64,000 bases of DNA from an uncultured Gammaproteobacteria bacterium (GTDB taxonomy: Bacteria > Pseudomonadota > Gammaproteobacteria > PS1 > Pseudothioglobaceae): positions 28,194-92,193 of the forward strand of contig CACDVH010000004.1 of the NCBI GenBank assembly GCA_902556205.1, written 5' to 3'. The notes beneath the pieces were generated by a model, which saw only the letters and a list, made by a program, of their open reading frames with translations, was not told where the DNA came from and made no database searches. A program made the translations under genes and the position numbers. Shown piece by piece: positions 26,826-37,905 of the stretch; the first letter of the stretch is position 1, and the number at the start of each line of letters is the position of its first letter.

Positions 26826-28718
26826 ATGCCTAATGTAACACTGCCTGACGGCACAGTTAAATCTTACGAACAGTCTCTAACTGTTGCAGAGGTTGCCTCA
26901 TCAATTGGTTCAGGTCTTGCAAAGGCAGCAATCGCAGGCGAGGTGGATGGCCAGCTCGTTGACACTTCATTCATGATAGAGGGTGACTCAGACGTTGCTA
27001 TCATTACCAATAAAGATGAAAAGGCACTCGAGGTGATTCGTCACTCTACTGCGCATCTCTTAGCTCAAGCAACTCAGCAAATTTATCCAAAAGCTCAGGT
27101 CACTATTGGACCAGTGATTGATAACGGTTTCTATTACGACTTTGCATACAAGGATGGCTTTTCAGAGCAAGATTTAGCCAAAATCGAAAAGAAGATGAAC
27201 GCTATTGTCAAGCAAAACCTTCCGATTGAGAGGATGGAAATGTCGCGCGAAGAAGCCATTGAATTTTTCAAGTCTATGGGTGAGCACTATAAGGCAGAAA
27301 TCATTGAATCGATTCCAGCCAATGAAGTTCTATCTTTATATAAGCAAGGCGACTTCGTGGATCTTTGTAGAGGTCCACATGTCCCGTCAACGAGCAAACT
27401 CAAAGCCTTTAAACTAATGAAGTTAGCTGGCGCCTATTGGCGTGGTGACTCTAACAATGAGATGCTACAAAGAGTCTACGGCACGGCCTGGGAAAATAAA
27501 GAAGATTTAGCGGCACACCTTCACCGCCTCGAGGAGGCTGAGAAGAGAGACCACAGAAAGATTGGAAAACTTCAAAACCTATTTCATACTCAGGAAGAGG
27601 CGCCTGGTATGGTCTTCTGGCATCCTAAGGGGTGGACGCTTTATCAAATCATTATGCAGTATATAAGTCAGGTCTTTAAAGACAACGGTTACCAAGAGGT
27701 TCACACGCCTGAGGTGATGGATCGAACGCTTTGGGAGAAGTCAGGTCACTGGGACAAGTTTGGTGACGCTATGTTTACGACGCACTCTGAGAACAGAGAT
27801 TACGCGGTTAAACCGATGAACTGCCCTGGCCACGTGCAGATTTTTAATCAGGGTCTAAAGTCTTACCGTGATCTTCCATTAAGGCTTGCTGAATTTGGCT
27901 CTTGCCACCGTAATGAGCCATCTGGTACGCTTCATGGCATCATGCGCGTTCGTAACTTTGTTCAGGACGATGCACACATTTTTTGCACGGTTGATCAAAT
28001 ACAGAGCGAAGTCTCATCCTTCATCGATTTAACGTTCAAGGTCTACAAGCACTTTGGTTTTGAAAATATTGACATTAAACTCTCGACTCGACCTGAAAAA
28101 AGAGTTGGCTCCGATGAGGTTTGGGATCAGGCTGAGGCAGCACTTGCAACAGCGCTTGATGCTAAAGGGATAGACTGGGAGCTCCAAGAGGGTGAGGGAG
28201 CCTTTTATGGACCCAAAGTTGAATTTGTATTGAAGGATTGTCTTGACCGAGAATGGCAGTGCGGAACGATTCAGGCTGATTTCTCGATGCCGGATCGACT
28301 TGATGCACACTACATCGCTGAAGATGGCTCCAAACAGATACCAGTCATGCTTCACCGAGTGATAGTTGGCTCTATCGAGCGCTTTACAGGAATTTTGATT
28401 GAGCACTATGAAGGAGCATTCCCTTCGTGGCTCGCGCCAATTCAAGCAGTCATCGTCAATATTTCTCAAAAACAAGAGGAATATACAAAAAATGTTGAGA
28501 TAAATCTAAAAAATCAGGGCCTTAGGGTCATTTCGGACTTGCGGAATGAGAAGATAGGCTTTAAAATACGCGAGCACTCAATGCAACGCTACCCATACAT
28601 TTTAGTGGTTGGCGATAGAGAGCAAGAAAACAACCAAGTATCTGTTCGTCGAAGGGGCGGAGAGGACTTGGGTTCAATGTCTCTAGAGGCGTTGACAGAA
28701 TTAATAAATCAGGAGTAA
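26826..28718 (+). CDS. thrS: Threonyl-tRNA synthetase
   Basis: 630 residues. An N-terminal TGS domain ([19 protein letters not shown]) is followed by the editing domain with [15 protein letters not shown] (HxxxH) and a class II catalytic core: motif 2 [20 protein letters not shown] near 350, [11 protein letters not shown] with the zinc-ligand Cys near 330, and [21 protein letters not shown] near 500, then the anticodon domain. Head of the thrS-infC-rpmI-rplT-pheS-pheT-ihfA cluster. Confidence 0.98.
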   Translation: MPNVTLPDGTVKSYEQSLTVAEVASSIGSGLAKAAIAGEVDGQLVDTSFMIEGDSDVAIITNKDEKALEVIRHSTAHLLAQATQQIYPKAQVTIGPVIDNGFYYDFAYKDGFSEQDLAKIEKKMNAIVKQNLPIERMEMSREEAIEFFKSMGEHYKAEIIESIPANEVLSLYKQGDFVDLCRGPHVPSTSKLKAFKLMKLAGAYWRGDSNNEMLQRVYGTAWENKEDLAAHLHRLEEAEKRDHRKIGKLQNLFHTQEEAPGMVFWHPKGWTLYQIIMQYISQVFKDNGYQEVHTPEVMDRTLWEKSGHWDKFGDAMFTTHSENRDYAVKPMNCPGHVQIFNQGLKSYRDLPLRLAEFGSCHRNEPSGTLHGIMRVRNFVQDDAHIFCTVDQIQSEVSSFIDLTFKVYKHFGFENIDIKLSTRPEKRVGSDEVWDQAEAALATALDAKGIDWELQEGEGAFYGPKVEFVLKDCLDREWQCGTIQADFSMPDRLDAHYIAEDGSKQIPVMLHRVIVGSIERFTGILIEHYEGAFPSWLAPIQAVIVNISQKQEEYTKNVEINLKNQGLRVISDLRNEKIGFKIREHSMQRYPYILVVGDREQENNQVSVRRRGGEDLGSMSLEALTELINQE

Positions 28719-28720
28719 TT

Positions 28721-29320
28721 ATTAAAAGCCCAGCAAAGGTAAAGACTAGGATTAATCAAAATATTAGTGCACCCAAAGTCCGAGTGATAAATGACAGAGG
28801 TGACCAGTTAGGAATCCTAAGTAATGATGATGCTCTTGAATTAGCAGTAAACGCAGGTTTAGACTTAGTTGAAGTTTCGCCCAATGCAGATCCCCCGGTA
28901 TGCCGTGTGATGGATTTTGGAAAGTTTCAGTATGAACTGAAGAAACAAAAGAGCGACGCTAAGAAGAAACAGAAAAAGACTCACGTCAAGATGATCAAGT
29001 ATCGTCCTGGAACTGAGGAGGCGGATTACCAAATCAAGTTTAGAAACTTGGTTAAATTTATTGAGAACGGCGACAAGGTCAAAGTAGTCATTTGGTTTCG
29101 TGGTCGAGAGGTTCAGCATCGTGAGCTAGGTATGGAGATGCTGGATAGAATTGAAAGTGAAACAGAAGAATTTGCCACTGTTGAGCAGAAGGCAAAAATG
29201 GAGGGTCGCCAGCTTGGCATGATGCTAGCACCCAAGTCTAAGAAAAGTAAGGCGAAAGCCCGAAAAGTTGAACCCGAAGAGGGTCAAGGAGTAAATGATG
29301 CCGAAGTTAAAGACCAATAG
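28721..29320 (+). CDS. infC: Translation initiation factor IF-3 (AUU start)
   Basis: About 199 residues when read from the ATT at 28721, just after AGGAG (28711-28715). The frame is open from there: ATT AAA AGC CCA..., giving (M)[14 protein letters not shown], which fits the E. coli IF3 N-terminus (MKGGKRVQTARPNRINGEI). The next GTG (28784) would cut off about 20 conserved residues. An AUU start is the classic feature that lets IF3 regulate its own translation. Core signatures: [20 protein letters not shown] and [15 protein letters not shown]. The 3' end overlaps rpmI. Confidence 0.93.
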   Translation: MKSPAKVKTRINQNISAPKVRVINDRGDQLGILSNDDALELAVNAGLDLVEVSPNADPPVCRVMDFGKFQYELKKQKSDAKKKQKKTHVKMIKYRPGTEEADYQIKFRNLVKFIENGDKVKVVIWFRGREVQHRELGMEMLDRIESETEEFATVEQKAKMEGRQLGMMLAPKSKKSKAKARKVEPEEGQGVNDAEVKDQ

Positions 29321-29495
29321 AGGCGCTGCAAAGCGTTTCAAAAAGACTGCCAGTGGCGGTTACAAAAGTAAACACTCTCATCTGAGACATATTTTGACCA
29401 AAAAGAGCACTTCAAGAAAGCGCTCGCTACGTTCACCTGATTCGATTGAGAAGGTTGATGTACCAATGGTTAAAAGAATGTTACCTTACAGTTAA
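29298..29495 (+). CDS. rpmI: 50S ribosomal protein L35
   Basis: 65 residues starting [20 protein letters not shown] and containing [18 protein letters not shown]. Two ATG codons are adjacent (29295, 29298); the second matches the family N-terminus and is 6 nt from the AAGGAG site. The gene begins inside the infC 3' end, suggesting coupled translation. Confidence 0.97.
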   Translation: MPKLKTNRGAAKRFKKTASGGYKSKHSHLRHILTKKSTSRKRSLRSPDSIEKVDVPMVKRMLPYS

Positions 29496-29507
29496 AGGAG
29501 TATTACT

Positions 29508-29867
29508 ATGGCAAGAGTTTCAAGAGGTGTGCAGGCGCATGCCAAACACAAAAAAGTTTTAAAGAAGGCCAAAGGTTACTATGGTGCTCGCTCTAAAGTT
29601 TATCGCGTTGCTAAGCAAGCGGTCATCAAGGCAGGACAGTACGCATACCGTGACCGTCGTCAACGTCGTCGTCAGTTCAGAAGATTGTGGATTGTTCGTA
29701 TCAACGCTGAGGCAAGAAATAATGGTCTAAGCTACTCACAATTTATCAACGGTTTAAATAAGGCTGGTGTTGAGATTGATCGTAAAGTTCTCTCAGATAT
29801 TGCCATCTTTGACAAAGACGCCTTTGCTAAAATTGCTGATCAAGCAAAAGCTGGATTAGCACAGTAG
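29508..29867 (+). CDS. rplT: 50S ribosomal protein L20
   Basis: 119 residues: [56 protein letters not shown] and [21 protein letters not shown]20 binds 23S rRNA early in assembly and in enterobacteria also represses rpmI-rplT. It is 12 nt after rpmI with a strong AAAGGAG site and is followed by a terminator hairpin. Confidence 0.98.
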   Translation: MARVSRGVQAHAKHKKVLKKAKGYYGARSKVYRVAKQAVIKAGQYAYRDRRQRRRQFRRLWIVRINAEARNNGLSYSQFINGLNKAGVEIDRKVLSDIAIFDKDAFAKIADQAKAGLAQ

Positions 29868-29879
29868 AAAAATCTTACT

Positions 29880-29911
29880 AAAAGACTGTAACATAGGTTG
29901 CAGTCTTTTAA
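29880..29911 (+). terminator. Terminator between rplT and pheS
   Basis: AAAAGACTG (29880-29888) pairs with CAGTCTTTT (29901-29909); the helix extends inward by TAAC/GTTG to an ATAG loop, and A/T follows. It could end the infC-rpmI-rplT message or attenuate read-through into pheST. I see no phenylalanine-rich leader peptide here, so classic pheM-type attenuation is not supported. Confidence 0.75.
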
Positions 29912-30940
<1,029 letters not shown>

Positions 30941-30956
30941 TGCAAAGGTATTATTT

Positions 30957-33320
30957 ATGAATATTTCAACTAGATGGTTAAGGGAGTGGGTTAGTCCAGA
31001 TGTGAACGATATAGAGCTCTCAGAAAAACTAACCATGGCTGGCCTAGAGGTTGATCAAATAGCTCCTGTAGCTCCGCCGTTTGAGGGCTTAGTGGTTGGT
31101 CATGTTGTTGGCTGTGGTAAACATCCCAATGCAGATAAGCTTAGTCTTTGCGAGGTCGATATTGGAACAGGCGAAAACCTGCAAATCATTTGCGGCGCTC
31201 CAAATGTCAGGAAAGATTTAAAGGTCGCTGTAGCTACAGTTGGATCTGTCCTTCCCAATAAACTTAAAATTAAACGCGCCAAACTAAGAGGCGTTGAATC
31301 TAACGGAATGCTCTGCTCGGAATCTGAAATGGGTATATCGGATAGCCATGAAGGAATCATAGAGCTCGATTCAAAATCTAAAATTGGTGACAATGTAAGG
31401 TCTGTTCTAGACCTGGATGATCAAATTATTGAGCTTGATATAACTCCAAATAGAGGAGACTGTTTCAGTGTCCTTGGCGTTGCGAGAGAGGTCTGCGTTA
31501 ATTATGACTTGTCATTGCCTGAGCTCAATTATAAAGCGGCTCAAAAAGGGAACAAGTCCTTTAAATCATCGGTTAGTAATCCTAAAGAGTGTCCAAAATA
31601 TTTAACACGTGTGATTGAGGGAGTTGACAACACTGCTTCAACGCCAGATTGGATGGCAAGAAAACTGCTTCGCGCTTCTCAGCAGCTTCATTCTGCCATC
31701 GTTGATATTACTAATTATGTTCTTTTAGAGCTCGGTCAGCCGATGCATGCTTTTGATTTATCCAAGATTAATGGCAGTATTAATGTGAGGTCAGCAAATA
31801 AGAATGAGGATCTAGAGCTCCTCAATGGACAAAGCGTTACATTGTCAGAGGACACTCTTGTGATCGCTGATGAAAAATCTGCCATAGCCATCGCTGGAGT
31901 AATTGGCGGCATGGGAAGCTCAACTCTAGAGAGCTCCACTGAAATTTTACTAGAGGCTGCGTTCTTTGAGCCCGTTGCAATCTCTGGAGTTGCCAGGTCT
32001 TATGGTCTTCATACTGAGGCTTCACTACGCTTTGAGAGGGGAGTTGACTTCAATATGGCTGGCTATGCTATGGAGAGAGCCACAGAGCTTGTCCTTGAAA
32101 TATGCGGCGGAACAGCATCAGAAATCAATGAGACCGTTGATTCAAAATCACTTCCTAAATTAGAGCCCATAAATACTTCAATTGAAAAAATATCAAAAGT
32201 TCTTGGCTTTGATCTCGACCCTTCATGGGTAGAGTCAAAATTCAAGTTTCTTGATTTTGATTTTAAAAAGAATAAGGATGACTCTTGGACCATTACTCCG
32301 CCAAGCTTTCGTTTTGATATTCGCATTCCAGCAGACATCATTGAGGAGCTGGCTAGGCTTTATGGTTATGACAAGATTCCAGTTCAAAGGCTCTCTATCG
32401 ATGCCAATATATCGAATGCAGCTCAGGCTAAGATTAGTTCTAATGAGCTCTCTAATGCCCTCGTCAATAGAGGATATCAAGAGGTCATCACTTATAGCTT
32501 TATCTCAAACGAGATGCACGATTTAGTGGACCCAGATTCTAAAAAAATCTTACTACAAAACCCAATCTCTGACGACATGGCGATTATGCGCTCAAGCCTG
32601 TGGCCAGGACTCATTGAATCAGCAAAATCTAATATCAGAAGAGGGCACCACAATCTGCGCTTCTTCGAGCTGGGTCTGTGCTTCTCTGGGATTGAGGTCG
32701 AAGGCCAGATTCAAAAAATTGCTGGCATTATCTCGGGCAACCGTCATAACTCACAATGGGCAGAGGGAGATCGAGAGGCTGACTTTTTCGATGCTAAGTC
32801 TGATGTCGAGGCGCTCTTAAATCTCAGTAAAAAAGATTTCAAATTTGAGGCGGCTGAGCATCCAGCTCTTCAGATGGGGCAAACAGCAAAAATATTGAAA
32901 GGAAACGATCAAATTGGCTGGATAGGTGCTATGTCACCGAAACTCCAAAAGAAGTTATCGATGCCAAAAGCGTTCCTTTTTGAGCTTACTCAGTCTGAGA
33001 TCGAGCAAGGTAAAACGCCAAGCTATGAGTCTTTTTCATCATTTCAGGCCTCACAAAGAGATATAGCGATTGTGGTCTCACAAGAGATTTCGAGTGATGA
33101 GTTGATTCACTCCATTGAGTCCTTAAAGCAAAATGATTTAATCGATGTAAACTTGTTTGATGTCTATGAAGGGGAGCATATCGAACAGGGAAGTAAAAGT
33201 GTGGCTTTAAATTTAACTTATCAATCGAAAGAAGTTACTCTAACTGATGAACAGTTGGCTGAAAAAGTTAGTAAAATAGTAGGTCATTTAGAATCAAAAT
33301 TTTCGGCTAAATTAAGATAA
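30957..33320 (+). CDS. pheT: Phenylalanyl-tRNA synthetase beta subunit
   Basis: 787 residues. N-terminal EMAP-type tRNA-binding domain (VGHVVGCGKHPNADKLSLCEVD, with ICGAPNVR), a B3/B4 editing domain with HSAIVDITNYVLLELGQPMHAFD and GVIGGMGSSTLEST, B5 domain, a catalytic-like core (ARLYGYDKIP) and a C-terminal ferredoxin-like anticodon domain (SQRDIAIVV). Standard length and order. Ends 4 nt before ihfA. Confidence 0.98.
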   Translation: MNISTRWLREWVSPDVNDIELSEKLTMAGLEVDQIAPVAPPFEGLVVGHVVGCGKHPNADKLSLCEVDIGTGENLQIICGAPNVRKDLKVAVATVGSVLPNKLKIKRAKLRGVESNGMLCSESEMGISDSHEGIIELDSKSKIGDNVRSVLDLDDQIIELDITPNRGDCFSVLGVAREVCVNYDLSLPELNYKAAQKGNKSFKSSVSNPKECPKYLTRVIEGVDNTASTPDWMARKLLRASQQLHSAIVDITNYVLLELGQPMHAFDLSKINGSINVRSANKNEDLELLNGQSVTLSEDTLVIADEKSAIAIAGVIGGMGSSTLESSTEILLEAAFFEPVAISGVARSYGLHTEASLRFERGVDFNMAGYAMERATELVLEICGGTASEINETVDSKSLPKLEPINTSIEKISKVLGFDLDPSWVESKFKFLDFDFKKNKDDSWTITPPSFRFDIRIPADIIEELARLYGYDKIPVQRLSIDANISNAAQAKISSNELSNALVNRGYQEVITYSFISNEMHDLVDPDSKKILLQNPISDDMAIMRSSLWPGLIESAKSNIRRGHHNLRFFELGLCFSGIEVEGQIQKIAGIISGNRHNSQWAEGDREADFFDAKSDVEALLNLSKKDFKFEAAEHPALQMGQTAKILKGNDQIGWIGAMSPKLQKKLSMPKAFLFELTQSEIEQGKTPSYESFSSFQASQRDIAIVVSQEISSDELIHSIESLKQNDLIDVNLFDVYEGEHIEQGSKSVALNLTYQSKEVTLTDEQLAEKVSKIVGHLESKFSAKLR

Positions 33321-33324
33321 TCAA

Positions 33325-33615
33325 ATGTCCCTTACAAAACAAGATATTGCAAACACCCTCGTTAAAAAAACAGATCTCACTCAAACTCAAGCATTAGCAC
33401 TCACTAATCAATTCTTTGATCAAATCATTGAGACTCTCAAGACGGGAGAGGAAATCAAATTATCAAGCTTTGGCAACTTTGTAGTCAGAGAAAAAACGCC
33501 AAGGCCTGGGAGAAATCCAAAGACCGGTGAAGAGGTCATGATTAGTGCAAGGAAAGTAGTGACCTTTAAGGCTGGCCCTAAGCTTAAATTAGCGACTCAA
33601 AAGGGTAAAAAATAA
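33325..33615 (+). CDS. ihfA: Integration host factor alpha subunit
   Basis: 96 residues: MSLTKQDIANTLVKKTDLT, a dimer interface, and the DNA-binding arm SSFGNFVVREKTPRPGRNPKTGEE. Bends DNA at specific sites as a heterodimer with IHF-beta. The pheT-ihfA order separates it from HU and is standard in gammaproteobacteria. Confidence 0.95.
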   Translation: MSLTKQDIANTLVKKTDLTQTQALALTNQFFDQIIETLKTGEEIKLSSFGNFVVREKTPRPGRNPKTGEEVMISARKVVTFKAGPKLKLATQKGKK

Positions 33616-33617
33616 AC

Positions 33618-34064
33618 CTAGTCGGTTATTGCCACCATAAAACCTTTCAAAATTGGAATCACAGATTGCATCACGAGTTGCTGATAATTCTCGTCCACTG
33701 TTTTACCACTTGAGACTCTCTTTTTAAGTAATGGTCTGTAATCATCATCAATTGAAAATGAGGCAAATAGAAGCTCCATCGAGTCTTCAGACTCGCCTTC
33801 ATTTTGGACCATCTCAATATCATAGACTGCGCTAGGCTCTTCGGTCTGCTTATTGACAAACAGAATCGTTTCATTGAAGTGAAGAAAGAAGCGCTCGGCA
33901 GGACAATTCGATGAATTTTTGGACTCAAGTTCACCCTCAGACATAGCGCTCGCAATCTGATCGTAATGCTGCTCAGTAAGTCTGACATAACGCGTATCCA
34001 GATAGTCGCCAAGTTCATTATCGCCTTCGTATTCTTTGATGTATTCGATGAGCTCTTTCAGCAT
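33618..34064 (-). CDS. Hypothetical acidic cytoplasmic protein
   Basis: 148 residues, not recognised. No signal peptide or membrane segment; strongly acidic, with clusters such as EYIKEYEGDNELGDYLD and NEGESEDSMELLFASF. The C-terminal half (SIDDDYRPLLKKRVSSGK, then MQSVIPILKGFMVAI) looks like a helix and edge strand of a small alpha/beta domain. It faces ihfA tail to tail with only 2 nt between stops, and lies 44 nt downstream of the AI-2E permease in the same direction, so the two may be one transcript. Confidence 0.6.
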   Translation of the reverse strand: MLKELIEYIKEYEGDNELGDYLDTRYVRLTEQHYDQIASAMSEGELESKNSSNCPAERFFLHFNETILFVNKQTEEPSAVYDIEMVQNEGESEDSMELLFASFSIDDDYRPLLKKRVSSGKTVDENYQQLVMQSVIPILKGFMVAITD

Positions 34065-34108
34065 GAGGTTTAGGTTTTTAAGATTGAGGTGAAGATTTTA
34101 ACAAAGAT

Positions 34109-35182
34109 TTACTTTGATTTACCAAATTGAATTTGATATATATCAAAGATAGTAATCGACATTGCAGCAATAATGGGTCCAATGAACAGACCTAAAATGC
34201 CAAACTTAATAATACCGGCGAGGGTTGAAAGGACAGTGATGAGTGTATGGTTGAGCGGGCTCTGATGTTTCATTGAGCTTGAGAGTTTCATAATGATAAT
34301 TGGCCTTAACAAATTATCAATTACGGTGCCTGCTATGATTGCTCCGAAAAATATAATAATAAATGCGCTTGTTGGCTCGCCAATTGCAAACAGATAGATA
34401 GAGAGTGGAAGCCAAACCAGAACCCCTCCCAGGATTGGAATAAAGCTTGCTAGAGCCATAGCAACGCCAAAAAATAGAGCAGGCAGACCAACTATCATAA
34501 CGCCAATTGCAAAAGCAACTCCTTGCGTCATTGCCACAAGAAAAACACTGCCAACAAGTGTTAAAGAGAGGCCTGAGAATTGATTAAGCAATAAGTCATT
34601 TATCTTGTTATCCAGTGGCGAGACCTTTCTTACCTTTTCAATAAAAGAGGGCCCATCAATATAAAAATAGTAGAGCGAAAAGATAGTGATGATGACAAAA
34701 AAGATGAACTGGCTCGAGAGGCTAGTAATACTTTTAAGGATAATGATTGAGAAATCTGTGACTCCTACAGCGATACTCTCTAAATTATTTCTAAGCGAAT
34801 TATCAAGGAACTCTCGAATCGATTCTGTGAGAGGCAGGCCCATAATAATTTCATCCGTAATTCTGTTTATTTCACTGAGCTGAAAGTCGCTCTGAAGTTT
34901 ATTAATGAGCGTTGTTGTCTCGATACCGCTGACAAGAAGAATATATCCCAGCGGCAGTATTAAGAGAATAGTCACAGCGAGTGTCATAATCAATGCTGAT
35001 ATTTTTTTCGATCTTTTCTCGGACAGACTACTAAAGCTACTATAGGTTGAAATACAGATTAAAAGTGATAAGAAGAGATAAGCTATAAAGGGAGTAAAGA
35101 GCCAGACTAAAGCAAGGATTGAGAGAGCTAAAAGTATAAGTACTAGGCCATTGCCGTGACTATTGTCTATTTTTTCTGACAC
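34109..35182 (-). CDS. AI-2E family transporter (PF01594-type permease)
   Basis: 357 residues with about eight hydrophobic segments in the family pattern: three near the N-terminus, a long central region (VRKVSPLDNKINDLLLNQFS), and a C-terminal cluster with GVAMALASFIPILGGVLVWLPL and GTVIDNLLRPIIIMKLSSSM, the most conserved blocks. Family members export signals such as AI-2 or act as Na+/H+ antiporters, so the name does not prove quorum signalling. Confidence 0.88.
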   Translation of the reverse strand: MSEKIDNSHGNGLVLILLALSILALVWLFTPFIAYLFLSLLICISTYSSFSSLSEKRSKKISALIMTLAVTILLILPLGYILLVSGIETTTLINKLQSDFQLSEINRITDEIIMGLPLTESIREFLDNSLRNNLESIAVGVTDFSIIILKSITSLSSQFIFFVIITIFSLYYFYIDGPSFIEKVRKVSPLDNKINDLLLNQFSGLSLTLVGSVFLVAMTQGVAFAIGVMIVGLPALFFGVAMALASFIPILGGVLVWLPLSIYLFAIGEPTSAFIIIFFGAIIAGTVIDNLLRPIIIMKLSSSMKHQSPLNHTLITVLSTLAGIIKFGILGLFIGPIIAAMSITIFDIYQIQFGKSK

Positions 35183-35300
35183 ATTCTCTCCTTAAAAGGG
35201 TCTTCCAAAAAAAATATAAATCCTTAATCAAAATTATATCTTAATGATGTCCTTGGGTTTGTATGATGTTTTAGTAAATAATCTTGCTTCAAATTAAAAA

Positions 35301-36179
35301 TTAACTTTCAAACAGACTTAATGTTTTATTAAATAACTCACCATTTTCGTCAGTAATTGCATCGACAGTTTCAAAATGATCAGCATTATTCACCTCAATG
35401 ACCTCTAGTGAGGAAAAGTCATCAGCAAAAGCTTTGGCATAATCGAGGCTTTGTCGATGCATATCTTGGGGCTCATTGAGTCCAAAAGAAAGAATATGAG
35501 GAATATCTATAGAGGGCTTTCTATGAATTATGCTGGCTGCTTTTGCCTCTAGTAAGTCCATTCCAAGGCCATCGTTTTCTGAGCAATAAAGTATCGGCTC
35601 AAAGTCATAAATGCCCGAAACAGCAACTGCAGCATGTAATAGATTTTTTGGTAAAGCCTGATCTTCCTGGCTCCAGTCAGTAAATAGCATCTCAGAGGTG
35701 AGATGGCCTCCAGCAGAGTGACCTAAAACATTAAAGTTGTCTCGTGAAATATTTAAATCACTTGAGTTGTTCCAAAGCCATTTGATTGCATTTCGAGCCT
35801 GAGGTGCTATTTCTGTAATTTTGACGTCAGGACACATTTGGTAGTTCATTACTGCGACAGAATACCCTCTATTGACAAAAGGCTGAGCAATGAAACTATA
35901 GACCGATTTGTCGCCTCTTTGCCAATAACCACCATGAATATAAAGTATGAATCCCAATGAGTTGTCTTTCGGAGTAAAAAAATCTAGTGTGTTTCTTGGA
36001 AGATGGCCGTAATTGAGGTTAAGTGTGTTAATTGACTGTGACCTAAATCTCTCTGACATTTCCATCCATCTAGGGATGTCAGTAGTTTCGTAATCTGGAC
36101 GAGTGTTTCTGAGCATATATTGCGTCTCAATTTCACACTGAGTCATCCCTTTATAGACTATATCGTCATTTGCCTTCAT
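35301..36179 (-). CDS. Alpha/beta hydrolase, kynurenine formamidase/carboxylesterase-like
   Basis: 292 residues. Oxyanion-hole motif LGFILYIHGGYWQRGDKSVY near residue 80, nucleophile elbow NVLGHSAGGHL near 150 (Ser of GHSAG), and a C-terminal His in NADHFETVDAI near 269. HGGYW plus GHSAGGHL is the pattern of arylformamidase-like esterases (kynurenine formamidase of the alpha/beta-hydrolase type). No other tryptophan-degradation gene is nearby, so the substrate is open. Confidence 0.8.
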   Translation of the reverse strand: MKANDDIVYKGMTQCEIETQYMLRNTRPDYETTDIPRWMEMSERFRSQSINTLNLNYGHLPRNTLDFFTPKDNSLGFILYIHGGYWQRGDKSVYSFIAQPFVNRGYSVAVMNYQMCPDVKITEIAPQARNAIKWLWNNSSDLNISRDNFNVLGHSAGGHLTSEMLFTDWSQEDQALPKNLLHAAVAVSGIYDFEPILYCSENDGLGMDLLEAKAASIIHRKPSIDIPHILSFGLNEPQDMHRQSLDYAKAFADDFSSLEVIEVNNADHFETVDAITDENGELFNKTLSLFES

Positions 36180-36247
36180 CGTTATTAATAATTATTTTTC
36201 TCTGCATAAGATATACTATATCTTTTTAAATTTGCAATTAATATTAG

Positions 36248-36736
36248 ATGGAAAAAGCATATCTAGCCGGAGGATGTTTTTGGTGTGTGGAGGCAATTTT
36301 TCAGCGCATAAACGGAATCACTGAGCTCAAAAGTGGCTATTGTAATGGATCCACTCAAAACCCTTCCTATGAGTCTATATGCACGGGTCAAACAGGTCAT
36401 GCTGAAGTGGTTAAAATTGAATTTGATGAGAGTATAGTTTCGTTTGAAGAGTTGCTTGAAGTCTTTATTGCTACCCATGATCCAACGAGCCTGAATCAGC
36501 AGGGGGCTGATAAAGGAACTCAGTATCGTTCCGCCATTTTCTATGTGAACGATTCGCAGAAGGAAATTGCAACCTCAGTTATTGGGAATATCAGGGGTGC
36601 GGTCACTGAAATTACTGAGCTTGATGTTTTTTACCCTGCTGAGAGCTATCATCAAAACTACTTTAACGATAATTTGAATCAACCTTATTGCCAAATGGTC
36701 ATTTTGCCAAAAATTCAAAAGTACTTTAGAGACTAA
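36248..36736 (+). CDS. msrA: Peptide methionine-(S)-S-oxide reductase MsrA
   Basis: 162 residues. The catalytic motif is GGCFWCVEAIFQRI, with nucleophilic Cys10. SGYCNGSTQNPSYESICTG, GHAEVVKIEFDES and HDPTSLNQQGADKGTQYRS follow, and YHQNYFNDNLNQPYC closes the fold. It repairs methionine-S-sulfoxide. It is shorter than the E. coli enzyme at the N-terminus, as in many marine genomes. Forms a likely two-gene unit with the MoeB/ThiF gene 5 nt downstream. Confidence 0.95.
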   Translation: MEKAYLAGGCFWCVEAIFQRINGITELKSGYCNGSTQNPSYESICTGQTGHAEVVKIEFDESIVSFEELLEVFIATHDPTSLNQQGADKGTQYRSAIFYVNDSQKEIATSVIGNIRGAVTEITELDVFYPAESYHQNYFNDNLNQPYCQMVILPKIQKYFRD

Positions 36737-36741
36737 GATTT

Positions 36742-37482
36742 ATGGAAGATCAGGAGCTTCTTCGCTACTCTAAACAAATCATGCTCCCTCAGGTTGATGT
36801 TGAGGGTCAGCAGAAAATCATGGATTCGACTGTCCTTATTATTGGCATGGGAGGACTCGGATCACCGACAGCTCTTTATTTGGCAGCAGCAGGTGTGGGC
36901 CATATTGTAATTGCAGACTTTGATCAGGTTGAGCTATCCAACTTGCAGCGACAGATCATTCACCAGACAAAGGATATTGGTGATGATAAAGTCAACTCAG
37001 CCAAAAATAAATTGACTGAACTTAACCCTGAGATCAAAGTGACGATTGCAAATGAGCTCATTCATACAGACAACCTTAATGAATTGATAAAAGGGGTTGA
37101 TATTGTTCTAGATGGAACCGATAACTTTGAAAGTCGTTTTGAGATCAATAAGGTCTGCGTTGAGAATAAGAAGCCGCTGATTTCTGCAGCAGTTGTTCGG
37201 TTTGAAGGTCAGGTCTCTGTCTTTGAGGGACATCAAAAAAATCTCCCTTGTTATCAGTGCTTATACTCAGTTGAAGGTGAAGAGAATGAGAGCTGCATTG
37301 AGAATGGCGTCCTAGCTCCAGTTGCTGGTTTAATAGGCACGATACAAGCCCTCCAGGCAATTAAAGTTATATTAAACTTAGGGGATCAGTTAAGTGGGTC
37401 ACTCCTTTTGGTTGATGCACTTGACTTAAGCTTTAGAAAGGTCAAAATTGGAAAAGATCCAAAATGTCCAATTTGTAATTAA
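36742..37482 (+). CDS. HesA/MoeB/ThiF family adenylyltransferase
   Basis: 246 residues. Nucleotide-binding VLIIGMGGLGSPTALYLAAAG near residue 30, ELSNLQRQIIHQTKDIG, GTDNFESRFEINKVC, and two zinc CxxC pairs (CYQC near 172 and CPIC at the C-terminus). ESCIENGVLAPVAG holds the possible catalytic Cys. It adenylates the C-terminal glycine of ThiS or MoaD. Length and the lack of a rhodanese domain fit MoeB or ThiF equally; without thi or moa neighbours I do not choose. Confidence 0.92.
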   Translation: MEDQELLRYSKQIMLPQVDVEGQQKIMDSTVLIIGMGGLGSPTALYLAAAGVGHIVIADFDQVELSNLQRQIIHQTKDIGDDKVNSAKNKLTELNPEIKVTIANELIHTDNLNELIKGVDIVLDGTDNFESRFEINKVCVENKKPLISAAVVRFEGQVSVFEGHQKNLPCYQCLYSVEGEENESCIENGVLAPVAGLIGTIQALQAIKVILNLGDQLSGSLLLVDALDLSFRKVKIGKDPKCPICN

Positions 37483-37512
37483 AAAGATAGGCAAACTATT
37501 AGGGAGTTTGAG

Positions 37513-37782
37513 ATGATTAATTTTATTAGTATTTTAATAGCAGTAGGTTTTGGCTACCTTTTTTTCAGAATTGTAAGACCAAAGAATGAATTGTCCTCTA
37601 AATCGATCTTCTTTGGGAGAACATTCTTGGCGTGGAGTCTTTTTGCCTCCACTTCCTTTTATATCAGGCCTTTTGTTTATGATCAAAATATAAATAATAT
37701 AATCTATTGGCTTATTATGTCAGCGCCATTTGCCATATTTGCTTTTGTTTTTGGCTTTCTTTACGGCAAATTTAGAAATTAA
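37513..37782 (+). CDS. Small membrane protein of unknown function
   Basis: 89 residues, not recognised. Three hydrophobic segments (about residues 3-20, 35-52 and 62-85) with a short basic loop ([12 protein letters not shown]) after the first and a basic C-terminus (YGKFRN). The start has a plausible GGGAG site. It lies between the MoeB-like gene and tRNA-Pro. Confidence 0.6.
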   Translation: MINFISILIAVGFGYLFFRIVRPKNELSSKSIFFGRTFLAWSLFASTSFYIRPFVYDQNINNIIYWLIMSAPFAIFAFVFGFLYGKFRN

Positions 37783-37795
37783 GAATTAAAGTTCT

Positions 37796-37874
<79 letters not shown>

Positions 37875-37905
37875 TTAGATTTTGATTAAATCGTATTCTT
37901 AATGA

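Noticed and set aside
28784..28786. GTG as the infC start
   Set aside because: The conserved IF3 N-terminus continues upstream to the ATT at 28721, which follows a good SD.
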